Below are positions 1-5,489 of a stretch of 9,151 nucleotides of DNA, piece by piece. The stretch spans positions 1-9,151 of the forward strand of contig SKSP01000402.1 of assembly GCA_007122945.1 (NCBI GenBank), given 5' to 3'. Both the position numbers and the translations under genes were made by a program. The notes beneath the pieces were generated by a model that saw only the letters and a list, made by a program, of their open reading frames with translations, searched no databases and had not been told where the DNA came from. Positions within the stretch are counted from its first letter, which is position 1. Each line of letters opens with the position of its first letter. The DNA is from Ilumatobacteraceae bacterium. Lineage in GTDB: Bacteria; Actinomycetota; Acidimicrobiia; Acidimicrobiales; Ilumatobacteraceae.

Positions 1-30
1 CGTCGACCCGGTGCTCGTCGACCCGGTGCC
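1..30. repeat. 15-bp direct repeat inside the S9 peptidase gene at the window edge
   Basis: CGTCGACCCGGTGCT is followed directly by a copy differing only in its last base. On the minus strand it encodes a Thr-Gly-Ser-Thr-Ser repeat in a propeller loop. More copies may lie beyond the edge. Confidence 0.7.
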
Positions 31-690
31 CAGCGGGACGAGGTAGAGGTCCTCGGCGAGGTCGGTGTCCCACGTGTCGTGGCGGGCGGCGGCGGTCACG
101 ACGGCGCTCGAGTCGGGGAGCCAGGCCACCCCGTGGTGCTGGTGCTCCCCCGGCGTGAGGTCGCGGGGCCGCCCGGTCCCGTCGGCGGGGACCACGTGCA
201 CGTGGCTCGGGCGGTCGACGATCCACCCCTCGTCGTCGAGACGGGTGAAGAACCGCTCGATCTTCCGCGGTGACTGCCATCGGACGTCCTTGGCGGCGTA
301 CCGCTCGTCGCGCACCCGGGTCGTGAAGCCGAGGTGTCGGCCGTCCGGCGACCACGCCAGGTCGTCGATCTCCTCGGGCAGCTGGCACACGGTGCGGACC
401 TCGCCCGGACCGTCGACGGGCAGTACGTGCAGCGACGACTCCCGTTCGGCCTCGCCGCGGCGCGAGGTGAACGCGAGGGATCGCCCGTCCGGAGCCCAGA
501 CCGGGCTGCCGTCGTGCGGGCCGGCGGTGACCGGCCGGTCGTCCAGCCAGATCCGGCGGACCGTCTCGTTCCGGTCGAGATCGACGGTCGCCACGACGAA
601 CGCGACGCGTTCACCGTCGGGTGAAGGCGTCGGATCGCTCGTCTCGACCCGACCGTCGATGAGGCCGGCCGCGAGGGTGCGATGATCCAT
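1..690 (-). CDS. S9-type peptidase, N-terminal beta-propeller (partial)
   Basis: The ORF starts at ATG 690 and runs open for 230 codons to the window edge, so the C-terminal part is outside. Four PD40/WD40-like blade motifs are visible, with cores SPDGERVAF (about residues 23-31), APDGRSLAF (66-74), SPDGRHLGF (114-122) and LPDSSAVV (191-198). Later elements (KIERFFTRLDDEGW, residues 143-156; HVHVVPADGTGRPRDLTPG, 163-181) match the propeller of acylaminoacyl-peptidase/DPP-like S9 enzymes. In that family the propeller gates access to a C-terminal alpha/beta-hydrolase domain that cleaves oligopeptides; that domain would be off-window here. No signal peptide is seen, so it is probably cytoplasmic. 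The start fits a leaderless transcript. A stand-alone TolB-like propeller cannot be excluded. The visible end carries a 15-bp direct repeat giving a Thr/Gly/Ser-rich stretch. Confidence 0.82.
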   Translation of the reverse strand, partial: MDHRTLAAGLIDGRVETSDPTPSPDGERVAFVVATVDLDRNETVRRIWLDDRPVTAGPHDGSPVWAPDGRSLAFTSRRGEAERESSLHVLPVDGPGEVRTVCQLPEEIDDLAWSPDGRHLGFTTRVRDERYAAKDVRWQSPRKIERFFTRLDDEGWIVDRPSHVHVVPADGTGRPRDLTPGEHQHHGVAWLPDSSAVVTAAARHDTWDTDLAEDLYLVPLGTGSTSTGST

Positions 691-693
691 CGG

Positions 694-718
694 GGCGACG
701 CTACTCCAGCCCGTCGCC
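694..718. promoter_or_regulatory. Inverted repeat overlapping the S9 peptidase promoter
   Basis: The arms GGCGACG (694-700) and CGTCGCC (712-718) are perfectly complementary with an 11-bp spacer, and they overlap the candidate -10 at 698-703. It could be an operator, or a hairpin that terminates transcription from the upstream gene. There is no T-tract. Chance occurrence is possible in such GC-rich DNA. Confidence 0.25.
698..703 (-). promoter_or_regulatory. Putative -10 box, leaderless promoter of the S9 peptidase gene
   Basis: TAGCGT on the minus strand lies exactly 7 nt from the ATG at 690. That spacing would put transcription start at or next to the start codon. No good Shine-Dalgarno is correctly placed; a GGAG lies about 13 nt upstream of the ATG. 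No convincing -35 is seen. Confidence 0.45.
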
Positions 719-754
719 GGCTTCGCCGCGTGGGGCGGTCGGCTCGCCACCCGG

Positions 755-838
755 CGATGCCTACTCGGCGATGCCTACTCGTCGATGCCGACTCGGCGAT
801 GCCGACTCGGCGATGCCTACTCGTCGATGCCGACCGGT
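755..838. repeat. 14-bp tandem repeat array, six units, spanning a stop codon
   Basis: Six consecutive 14-bp units begin at 755, 769, 783, 797, 811 and 825, with consensus CGATGCC(T/G)ACTCG(G/T). The sixth unit diverges after 11 bases. Units 3 and 4 are identical, and units 2 and 5 are identical, giving a 42-bp higher-order period. The array begins inside the last codons of the HSWG-motif gene, contains its TAG stop (817-819) and continues into the gap before the S9 peptidase gene. The units are contiguous, so it is not a CRISPR. Confidence 0.9.
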
Positions 839-1842
839 GCGCCGTCGACGATCTGGTCGAGGTACTCGCTCATGCCGTAGCCGGTGCGCCCGGAGTACGG
901 CCCGGAGTGGACCTCCCAGCGCGTCATCGCCTCGGAGATGCGCGTCATCAGCCACTCACCGTCGGGCGACCGGCGCCGGTTGCGCAACGGGATCAGGTCG
1001 AGCACCTCGCCGGTCACCCGCCACTCCCGGTCCGAGCGGCTCGAACGCAACGTGAACTCGACCCGCTCGTGGAGGTGGTCGTCGCCGTGGGTGACGGTCG
1101 AGACCTCCACGTCGTCGCACAGGTGCATCACGCCGTCCTCCCACACGAACCCGCCGCGGGACCCGGGGCCGTCGCGACGGGCCACGCGGCTCGCCATGAA
1201 GCCGAAGTCGCGGTCGACGTTGCCGGTGAGCCACCGGTAGTACCACGGGGCCTGCCAGTAGCGCGGGCCCCAGGAGTGGTCGCGCAGCCCGAACCCGTCG
1301 ATCTCCCAGGTCTCGTCGCCGACGCGGATCGTGCCGCGACCCTCGACGAGCTGCTCGTAGTGGCCCTTGGCGAACTCCTCGCCGGGGTTCTCGTGAGGGC
1401 GGTCGGGTTCGCCACCGAACATGCTCCTGCGGCCCTGGCCGCCGAACGTCAGGTGCACCTCGGCCTCGGCGTACGGGTTCTCGGCGAACGCCCGCTTCGG
1501 GTCGGCCATCTGCCCGGGTTCGTCGAGGACGACGAGCTTCCCGGCGAAGTCGATCGTCAGCTCCTCGAACGGACGCACCATCGTCCAGGTCAGCCCACCG
1601 GCGTCGAGCGCGTCGTTGTCGGAGATCTCCGGACGCCTGAACATGAACGCCACCCGTCCGCCCGGGAGGTACAGGCACACCGTCATCTCGGCGTAGCCCT
1701 CGTTGGCGCGGTTCCCCATCCGGAACCACCCGCCGACCTCGTGACGGGGGTCGAAGCAGTTCACGTACATGCTCTCGTTGAAGTTCGGCTCGGGACCGAG
1801 CTCGTGCATGTACTCGTCGGATTCCTCCAGGCGCACTCCCAT
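817..1842 (-). CDS. HSWG-motif lipocalin-like protein (DUF7064/DUF7065-like)
   Basis: This is a 341-aa protein with no signal peptide or membrane segment. The central motif RDHSWGPRYW (residues 187-196) and the C-terminal ISEAMTRWE...GRTGYGMSEYLDQ (302-330) mark a family of actinobacterial proteins of unknown biochemistry. They resemble the AttH/CrtC lipocalin-like superfamily, whose members bind or hydrate hydrophobic molecules such as carotenoids. The DUF7064/7065 name is from memory of the RDHSWG signature. Start: ATG 1842 is preferred; a TTG three codons upstream (1851) is in frame and gives 344 aa. The gene follows the 93-aa gene by 10 bp and is probably cotranscribed with it. Its stop lies inside a 14-bp tandem array that repeats the GIDE-stop codons. 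Function is unknown; handling of a lipid or terpenoid substrate is inference. Confidence 0.8.
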   Translation of the reverse strand: MGVRLEESDEYMHELGPEPNFNESMYVNCFDPRHEVGGWFRMGNRANEGYAEMTVCLYLPGGRVAFMFRRPEISDNDALDAGGLTWTMVRPFEELTIDFAGKLVVLDEPGQMADPKRAFAENPYAEAEVHLTFGGQGRRSMFGGEPDRPHENPGEEFAKGHYEQLVEGRGTIRVGDETWEIDGFGLRDHSWGPRYWQAPWYYRWLTGNVDRDFGFMASRVARRDGPGSRGGFVWEDGVMHLCDDVEVSTVTHGDDHLHERVEFTLRSSRSDREWRVTGEVLDLIPLRNRRRSPDGEWLMTRISEAMTRWEVHSGPYSGRTGYGMSEYLDQIVDGAPVGIDE

Positions 1843-1852
1843 GTGGAGCAAC

Positions 1853-2134
1853 CTACGGGTCGGGGCGGTCCCACAACGAGAGCTGCTCCCACGTCACGGC
1901 GACGTCGCTGACGACGGCCCAGCGGAGCTTGCCGCGCGGCCCCGGACGCTGGACCTGGAGCCGCTCGGGCCGCAGCGAACGGGCGTTGCCGTCCGGGTCG
2001 CGCAGCGTGATGCTCCCGTCGGCGCCGATACCCGCCACGGTCCCCGTCACCCACCGGCCGCGTTCGGTCCGGCGGAACCGGATCGGTTCACCGGCATGGA
2101 GGCCGAGGCGGGAGAGCAGGCGCGGGTCGGTCAC
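1853..2134 (-). CDS. Conserved-looking hypothetical protein, SH3-like (93 aa)
   Basis: The family is not recognised. The 93-aa product is basic and probably soluble. Residues 13-62 look like a small beta-barrel: GEPIRFRR, then RWVTGTVAGIG, then SITLRDPDG, then SLRPERLQV, a pattern typical of SH3, Tudor or KOW-like folds. The C-terminus is aromatic (TWEQLSLWDRPDP). Start: GTG 2134 is the only reasonable start in frame. It lies in the second copy of an 11-bp direct repeat and has no Shine-Dalgarno. The gene sits 52 bp downstream of the dehydrogenase gene and 10 bp upstream of the HSWG-motif gene on the same strand, so an operon of the three is likely. A nucleic-acid or ligand-binding role is only a guess from the fold pattern. 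Confidence 0.65.
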   Translation of the reverse strand: MTDPRLLSRLGLHAGEPIRFRRTERGRWVTGTVAGIGADGSITLRDPDGNARSLRPERLQVQRPGPRGKLRWAVVSDVAVTWEQLSLWDRPDP

Positions 2135-2145
2135 GGGTCGGTCAC
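2124..2145. repeat. 11-bp perfect tandem duplication at a start codon
   Basis: GGGTCGGTCAC occurs twice in tandem (2124-2134 and 2135-2145), followed by a partial third copy, GGGT. On the minus strand each copy contains GTG. Only the GTG at 2134-2132 is in frame with the 93-aa gene, because 11 is not a multiple of three. Confidence 0.85.
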
Positions 2146-2186
2146 GGGTGGCGCGCGCCGGTGTCGTCCGCCATCGTGGTGCTCGC

Positions 2187-2975
2187 TCAGCCGGCCTCGG
2201 TCACCCGGCGTTGGAGCTTGCGCATCCCGGCCAGCCAACGCTCCGGCTCGCTGCCCTTGAGCCGGAGGTAATCGCCCACCTCGGGGTGCGGGAACACGAA
2301 GAACCGCTCGTCGTCGATCGCCTCGACGACGACGTCGGCGACGTCGGCCGGCTCGAGCACGGCACCGGCGAGGCGGACGACGTTGGCGCTGGTGCCACCG
2401 CCGAGCTCGTCGCCATCTTCCAACATCCGGGTGTTGACCCCCTGCGGGCACAGGCAGCTGACCTTGAGGCCCTGGTCGGCGTACGTGATGGAGATCCACT
2501 CGGCGAACGCCACGGCCGCATGTTTGGTCACGCTGTACGGCGCCGAGCCGATCTGGGTGAGCACGCCCGCCGCCGATGCCGTGGAGCAGAAGTAACCCTC
2601 GCCGCGGGCGAGCCATCCGGGCAGGAGGTGCTTGGCCGCCCAGCGGTGGGCGTGCACGTTCACCGCGAACGACGCGTCCCAGACCTCCTCGGAGCTCATC
2701 GGGTCGCCAGCGAAGCCGACGCCGGCGTTGGCGAAGAACAGGTCGATTGGCCCGAACGCCGCCTCGGCCGCCTCGATGAGGGCCACGTTGCCCGCCTCTG
2801 TACCGACGTCCGCGATCACCTCGACGGCGCCCTTCAGGCCGTCTGCGGCCTCGGCGACGCCGTCGCGGTCGGCCAGCACGACGTTGGCACCGGCCGCATG
2901 GAACCGTCGGGCGAGCGCCGCACCGATCCCCCGTGCGGCTCCGGTGACGACCACGTTCTTCTCGGCGAGTTGCAT
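2187..2975 (-). CDS. SDR-family NAD(P)-dependent oxidoreductase
   Basis: This is a 262-aa classical short-chain dehydrogenase/reductase, the usual length. The Rossmann cofactor motif TGAARGIG is at residues 11-18. An acidic residue after beta-2 (LADRD, D36) favours NAD(H) over NADP(H). The ANAG-type motif is at 82-85, the catalytic Asn at N106 (AVNV), Ser in CSTASAAG (probably S134), and Tyr147-X3-Lys151 in YSVTK. The product oxidises an alcohol or reduces a carbonyl in the cytoplasm; the substrate is not identifiable. Start: ATG 2975, placed just before the beta-1 strand, has TACGAT 6 nt upstream, consistent with a leaderless transcript. In-frame extension further upstream is not SDR-like. 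It heads an apparent operon with the 93-aa gene and the HSWG-motif gene. The C-terminal FFVFPHPEVGDYLRLK segment is common among actinobacterial SDRs. Confidence 0.93.
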   Translation of the reverse strand: MQLAEKNVVVTGAARGIGAALARRFHAAGANVVLADRDGVAEAADGLKGAVEVIADVGTEAGNVALIEAAEAAFGPIDLFFANAGVGFAGDPMSSEEVWDASFAVNVHAHRWAAKHLLPGWLARGEGYFCSTASAAGVLTQIGSAPYSVTKHAAVAFAEWISITYADQGLKVSCLCPQGVNTRMLEDGDELGGGTSANVVRLAGAVLEPADVADVVVEAIDDERFFVFPHPEVGDYLRLKGSEPERWLAGMRKLQRRVTEAG

Positions 2976-2981
2976 GTTCTC

Positions 2982-2987
2982 ATCGTA
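2982..2987 (-). promoter_or_regulatory. Putative -10 box for the SDR operon
   Basis: TACGAT on the minus strand lies 6 nt from the ATG at 2975 and there is no Shine-Dalgarno, so the mRNA may be leaderless. The 54-bp gap is shared with the divergent small gene at 3030. A weak GGTG-N10-CACC inverted repeat (2988-3005) lies between the two -10 candidates. Confidence 0.45.
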
Positions 2988-3015
2988 GGTGCGCGCGCGA
3001 TCACCGAAAGGTCGA

Positions 3016-3021
3016 TACCGT
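3016..3021 (+). promoter_or_regulatory. Putative -10 box for the 68-aa gene
   Basis: TACCGT lies 8 nt upstream of the ATG at 3030. A GAGGG directly abuts the start, too close to be a normal ribosome binding site. A leaderless or one- to two-base leader transcript is likely. No -35 is recognisable. Confidence 0.4.
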
Positions 3022-3029
3022 GTCGAGGG

Positions 3030-3236
3030 ATGACGGAACAGCAGGTTTCCCTCCAGGAACAACGTGAGAGCGACGCGGTGATCAGCGATGCCCTCGGCGT
3101 GATCGACGAGGCCCTCGCCCAGATGCTCCAGCGTGAGCTGGTGTCGTCCGGAGAGGTCGCCGATCTCCTGCTCGACGTCCGCACGTTGCTCACCACGAAC
3201 GCCGCTCCGGCTCCGGCCGCGACCGTCGACGTCTGA
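3030..3236 (+). CDS. Small helical hypothetical protein (68 aa)
   Basis: The family is not recognised. The product begins MTEQQVSLQEQRESDAV and is acidic and probably all-helical. A first helix covers about residues 7-37 and a second about 41-55 (GEVADLLLDVRTLL), followed by a short Ala/Pro-rich tail (NAAPAPAATVDV). Hydrophobic residues spaced three to four apart (VISDALGVIDEALAQML) suggest a coiled coil or helical hairpin, perhaps a dimer. There is no membrane segment or cysteine. Third codon positions are nearly all G or C, which supports coding. The gene stands alone on the plus strand, diverging from the SDR gene across 54 bp and converging on the acyltransferase gene, with hairpins downstream. 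A regulatory or scaffolding role is possible, but there is no direct evidence. Confidence 0.65.
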   Translation: MTEQQVSLQEQRESDAVISDALGVIDEALAQMLQRELVSSGEVADLLLDVRTLLTTNAAPAPAATVDV

Positions 3237-3243
3237 GTTCGGC

Positions 3244-3261
3244 GCGGACCCGAGTGTCCGC
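3244..3261 (+). terminator. Hairpin just downstream of the 68-aa gene
   Basis: GCGGAC (3244-3249) and GTCCGC (3256-3261) form a 6-bp stem with a 6-nt loop, starting 7 bp after the stop codon. There is no T-tract, so termination is only inferred from position. Confidence 0.3.
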
Positions 3262-3294
3262 CGACGCGCCCCATCCCCCGTCAGCGTCGATCGA

Positions 3295-3315
3295 GGCGGT
3301 CCGGGGCTGACCGCC
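3295..3315. terminator. GC-rich hairpin between convergent genes
   Basis: GGCGGTC (3295-3301) and GACCGCC (3309-3315) form a perfect 7-bp stem with a 7-nt loop. It lies midway between the ends of the 68-aa gene and the acyltransferase gene, so it could terminate both. No T-tract follows on either strand, which is common in GC-rich actinobacteria. Confidence 0.4.
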
Positions 3316-3329
3316 CGGCAGGTGGTGGT

Positions 3330-4742
3330 TCAGGATGCGAGCAGGTCACTGACGGAGCGCTGCAGGGCCGAGGCCAGCCGAGCCGGCTCGGTGACCGCCG
3401 CGGTGTCGATGTTCATGCACATGTCGAGGCTGCCCAGGTACGACAGCAACGTCAGGTTGAACGCCACGCCGGCCAGCGGTCCGACCGGGTAGTTCTCCAA
3501 CAGCTTCGCCCCGGCCACGTACATCGGGATCGGAGAGCCCTTCACGTTCGAGGTCGCGAAGTCGACCGTCTGGGCCTGCTGGCGCGCGAGGCGGGTCACG
3601 AGTGAGGTCGGCAGGGTCGAGGCGAGCGTCGCCAGCGTGTCGAGTCCTGCCGCCGCACTGTGCTCGCGAGCGGCATCGGCGGCCTCCTGGATCGCGGCGA
3701 ACCGCTCTGCAACGGGCATGTCGCCGGCCGGTACGAGCAGTCGGACCAACGAGAACGCGTTGCCGCCGGACGCCTCGGTGCGGGTGCTGATCGCCATCGA
3801 CGCCCGCAGCGTCTCGACCGGTTCGCCCAGCTCGCGGTGATAGCGCGAGGCCGCGTCGGTGGCGATGGTCAGGAACGCCGTGTTGAGCGTCCCGCCGAGC
3901 CGCTTGGCCGCCACCTTGGTCTCCTGGAACGGTGCCCGGGCGGTCTCGAGGCGTCGCCGGAGCGAACGGTGCGTCCACAGTGGCGAGCGGGCCTGCTCGG
4001 TGTCGGCGAGCTGGTCGAGGATGCCGCGCAAGGTGGTGGCGGCGGCGGTGCTCGCGTCGGGGAGCCGGGTCGGGTCGGCGAGCAGCTCGCGCACCTGGCG
4101 CGCGACCCCGATCGGGAGCCGCAGGCTGCCGGCGATGAGGTCGCGAGCCGTCTCCAGGCTGCTCGGGTCGCCCGCCGTGGCCGGGCCGGCGTCGTCGGCG
4201 GGATCGGCCGGGGCGGTCTCGATCGGTGACGGCTCGGGCGCGTCCGGCTCGAAGTCGAGGAACTCGAGCGACAGCTGGACCCCGCGCTCGCCGTCGGTGA
4301 TCGTGTGATGGAGCTTCTCGATCAGGCCCGCCTTCCCACCCCGGAGCCCCTCGACGACGACGAACTGCCACAGCGGACGGGTGCGGTCGAACGGGTCGGC
4401 GACGATCAACGTGGCGAGGTCGAGTAGTTGGCGCAGCGAGCCGGGCTTGGGGAGTGCGATGCGGCGCAGGTGCAGGTCGAGATCGAAGTCGGGATCGTCG
4501 ACCCAGACCGGGGGCGACAGGTTCGCGGGCGCGGACATCACCCGCTGTCGGAGCCTCGGGATCGCCGCGGTGGCGCGCTCCATCCGGCGTTGCAGTCGCT
4601 CGAAGTCGGGTGGGCGGTCGAGGACCGTGACGTTGGCGAACGTCGAGGAGAGGTGCGGGTCCTTCTCGAGCCGCCACATCAGGCCCTCGGCGTCGGTCAT
4701 CCGGCGGTCGAAGTACAGCTCGGGCACGGACCGAACGTACAC
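3330..4742 (-). CDS. WS/DGAT family O-acyltransferase
   Basis: This 470-aa protein matches the bifunctional wax ester synthase/acyl-CoA:diacylglycerol acyltransferase family in length and layout. The catalytic HHxxxDG motif is HHTITDG at residues 145-151. RPLWQ (122-126) fits the conserved PLW element. The second domain has ATSNVKGSPIPMYVAG (396-411), the family TSNVxGP-like block, then AFNLTLLSYLGSL (427-439). Such enzymes acylate diacylglycerol or fatty alcohols to make triacylglycerol or wax esters at the membrane or lipid-body surface. Start: GTG 4742 is chosen because GGAG lies 8 nt upstream and the added 14 codons look coding. ATG 4700 (456 aa) is the alternative but would cut close to the conserved RRMTDAEG start of the domain. 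An acidic, Pro-rich linker (about 165-195) follows the catalytic domain core. Confidence 0.92.
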   Translation of the reverse strand: MYVRSVPELYFDRRMTDAEGLMWRLEKDPHLSSTFANVTVLDRPPDFERLQRRMERATAAIPRLRQRVMSAPANLSPPVWVDDPDFDLDLHLRRIALPKPGSLRQLLDLATLIVADPFDRTRPLWQFVVVEGLRGGKAGLIEKLHHTITDGERGVQLSLEFLDFEPDAPEPSPIETAPADPADDAGPATAGDPSSLETARDLIAGSLRLPIGVARQVRELLADPTRLPDASTAAATTLRGILDQLADTEQARSPLWTHRSLRRRLETARAPFQETKVAAKRLGGTLNTAFLTIATDAASRYHRELGEPVETLRASMAISTRTEASGGNAFSLVRLLVPAGDMPVAERFAAIQEAADAAREHSAAAGLDTLATLASTLPTSLVTRLARQQAQTVDFATSNVKGSPIPMYVAGAKLLENYPVGPLAGVAFNLTLLSYLGSLDMCMNIDTAAVTEPARLASALQRSVSDLLAS

Positions 4743-4750
4743 CAGACGTA

Positions 4751-4754
4751 CTCC
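4751..4754 (-). promoter_or_regulatory. Ribosome binding site supporting GTG 4742
   Basis: GGAG on the minus strand lies 8 nt before GTG 4742. It is one of the few well-placed Shine-Dalgarno sequences in the window and is the reason for preferring the longer acyltransferase start. Confidence 0.5.
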
Positions 4755-4766
4755 AGGGTCACCGGA

Positions 4767-4792
4767 GACCGCCCGCCGGTCCGGGGGCGGTC
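4767..4792 (-). terminator. Hairpin between the DsbA-fold gene and the acyltransferase gene
   Basis: GACCGCCC (4767-4774) and GGGCGGTC (4785-4792) form an 8-bp perfect stem with a 10-nt loop. It begins 31 bp past the stop of the DsbA-fold gene and lies just upstream of the acyltransferase ribosome binding site. It could end the upstream transcript or attenuate the downstream gene. There is no T-tract. Confidence 0.4.
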
Positions 4793-4823
4793 CGACGCGC
4801 AGCGGAACGGGCCGGCGTGGTCG

Positions 4824-5426
4824 TCAGCGCGGGATGCTGGTGTGCTTGAACTCGTTGAGGAGCGGCCAGTCGAGCTGGTCGAGGATGCGCTCGACGGTGG
4901 CCCGGCCGAGGTCGCCGTCGGCGCCGGCGGGCTCGAGGAGCCGGACGAACACGGCGGCGTCGCCGACGACGAACGTCGGGACCCCCCAGACGTCGTGGGT
5001 GGCGACGCCGCCCTCGTGCTCCTTCTCGATCGTGGCGAGCGGGCGGCCTGCGTCGACCTCGCGCCACACGGCGTCGGTGTCGGCGCCGGCGTCGGCCAGC
5101 ACCTCGGTCAGCGCCGATCGGTCGCGGAGGCTCCCGGCGGCGACGTGACGATGCTCGAACAGCGCGTGGTGGACGTCGAGGAACCGGTCGGCCTGGGTGT
5201 CGCGCACCGCGATCGCGGCCTGCATGGCGAGGATGCCCGAGTCCTGCTCCGGCCGATCCCACACCGTCGGGTGTCCCGCTTCGACGTGGGCCTGCCCGAG
5301 CGAGAACGGCAGGAACGTCACGTCCCACGCGGCTCCGGCGCGCAGGCCGGCGACGACGTGGTCGTGGGCGATCCGCGCGTACGGGCAGCGGTAGTCGAAC
5401 GTGACGGCGAAGGAGCGGGGGGTCAT
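4824..5426 (-). CDS. DsbA-fold thioredoxin-like protein with a single active-site cysteine
   Basis: This is a 200-aa DsbA/FrnE-like protein with no signal peptide, so it is probably cytoplasmic. The first strand leads into DYRCPYAR (residues 11-18), where the usual CXXC is C14-P-Y-A17 and the second cysteine is missing. The cis-proline loop is VWGVPTFVVG (146-155, P150). The middle of the protein fits the helical insertion of the family (LPFSLGQAHVEAG, 39-51). The C-terminal NEFKHTSIPR resembles the end of the mycothiol-dependent reductase Rv2466c group, from memory. In that family the N-terminal Cys attacks thiol or electrophile substrates, and one-cysteine members may act as thiol transferases or isomerases. 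Start: ATG 5426, with no Shine-Dalgarno. It lies 63 bp downstream of the PAP2 gene, separated by a small hairpin. The substrate is unknown. Confidence 0.85.
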   Translation of the reverse strand: MTPRSFAVTFDYRCPYARIAHDHVVAGLRAGAAWDVTFLPFSLGQAHVEAGHPTVWDRPEQDSGILAMQAAIAVRDTQADRFLDVHHALFEHRHVAAGSLRDRSALTEVLADAGADTDAVWREVDAGRPLATIEKEHEGGVATHDVWGVPTFVVGDAAVFVRLLEPAGADGDLGRATVERILDQLDWPLLNEFKHTSIPR

Positions 5427-5462
5427 GGTTGGTGGAACGCTGCTCGGAACCCGGGCATTCCC

Positions 5463-5477
5463 CGGCCCGGCGGGCCG
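5463..5477 (-). terminator. Short GC hairpin between the PAP2 and DsbA-fold genes
   Basis: CGGCCC (5463-5468) and GGGCCG (5472-5477) form a 6-bp stem with a 3-nt loop, 12 bp past the PAP2 stop. It may weaken transcription into the next gene. There is no T-tract. Confidence 0.3.
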
Positions 5478-5489
5478 CTGCGGCGGACG

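Noticed and set aside
755..838. CRISPR-like array
   Set aside because: The units are 14 bp and directly adjacent with no spacers, and there are no cas genes.
2150..2159. GGCGCGCGCC palindrome between the SDR and 93-aa genes
   Set aside because: Short alternating GC palindromes are expected by chance in such DNA, and it has no clear position relative to a promoter.
2142..2174. Ten-codon upstream ORF (MADDTGARHP) before the 93-aa gene
   Set aside because: It lacks a ribosome binding site, and removing one 11-bp repeat copy would not join it to the gene, so it is not a broken N-terminus. It is probably chance.
1929..3029. N-terminal extension of the 68-aa plus-strand gene
   Set aside because: The frame is open far upstream, but it is antisense to the 93-aa and SDR genes and has no domain. 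The ATG at 3030 with a nearby -10 box is a better start.
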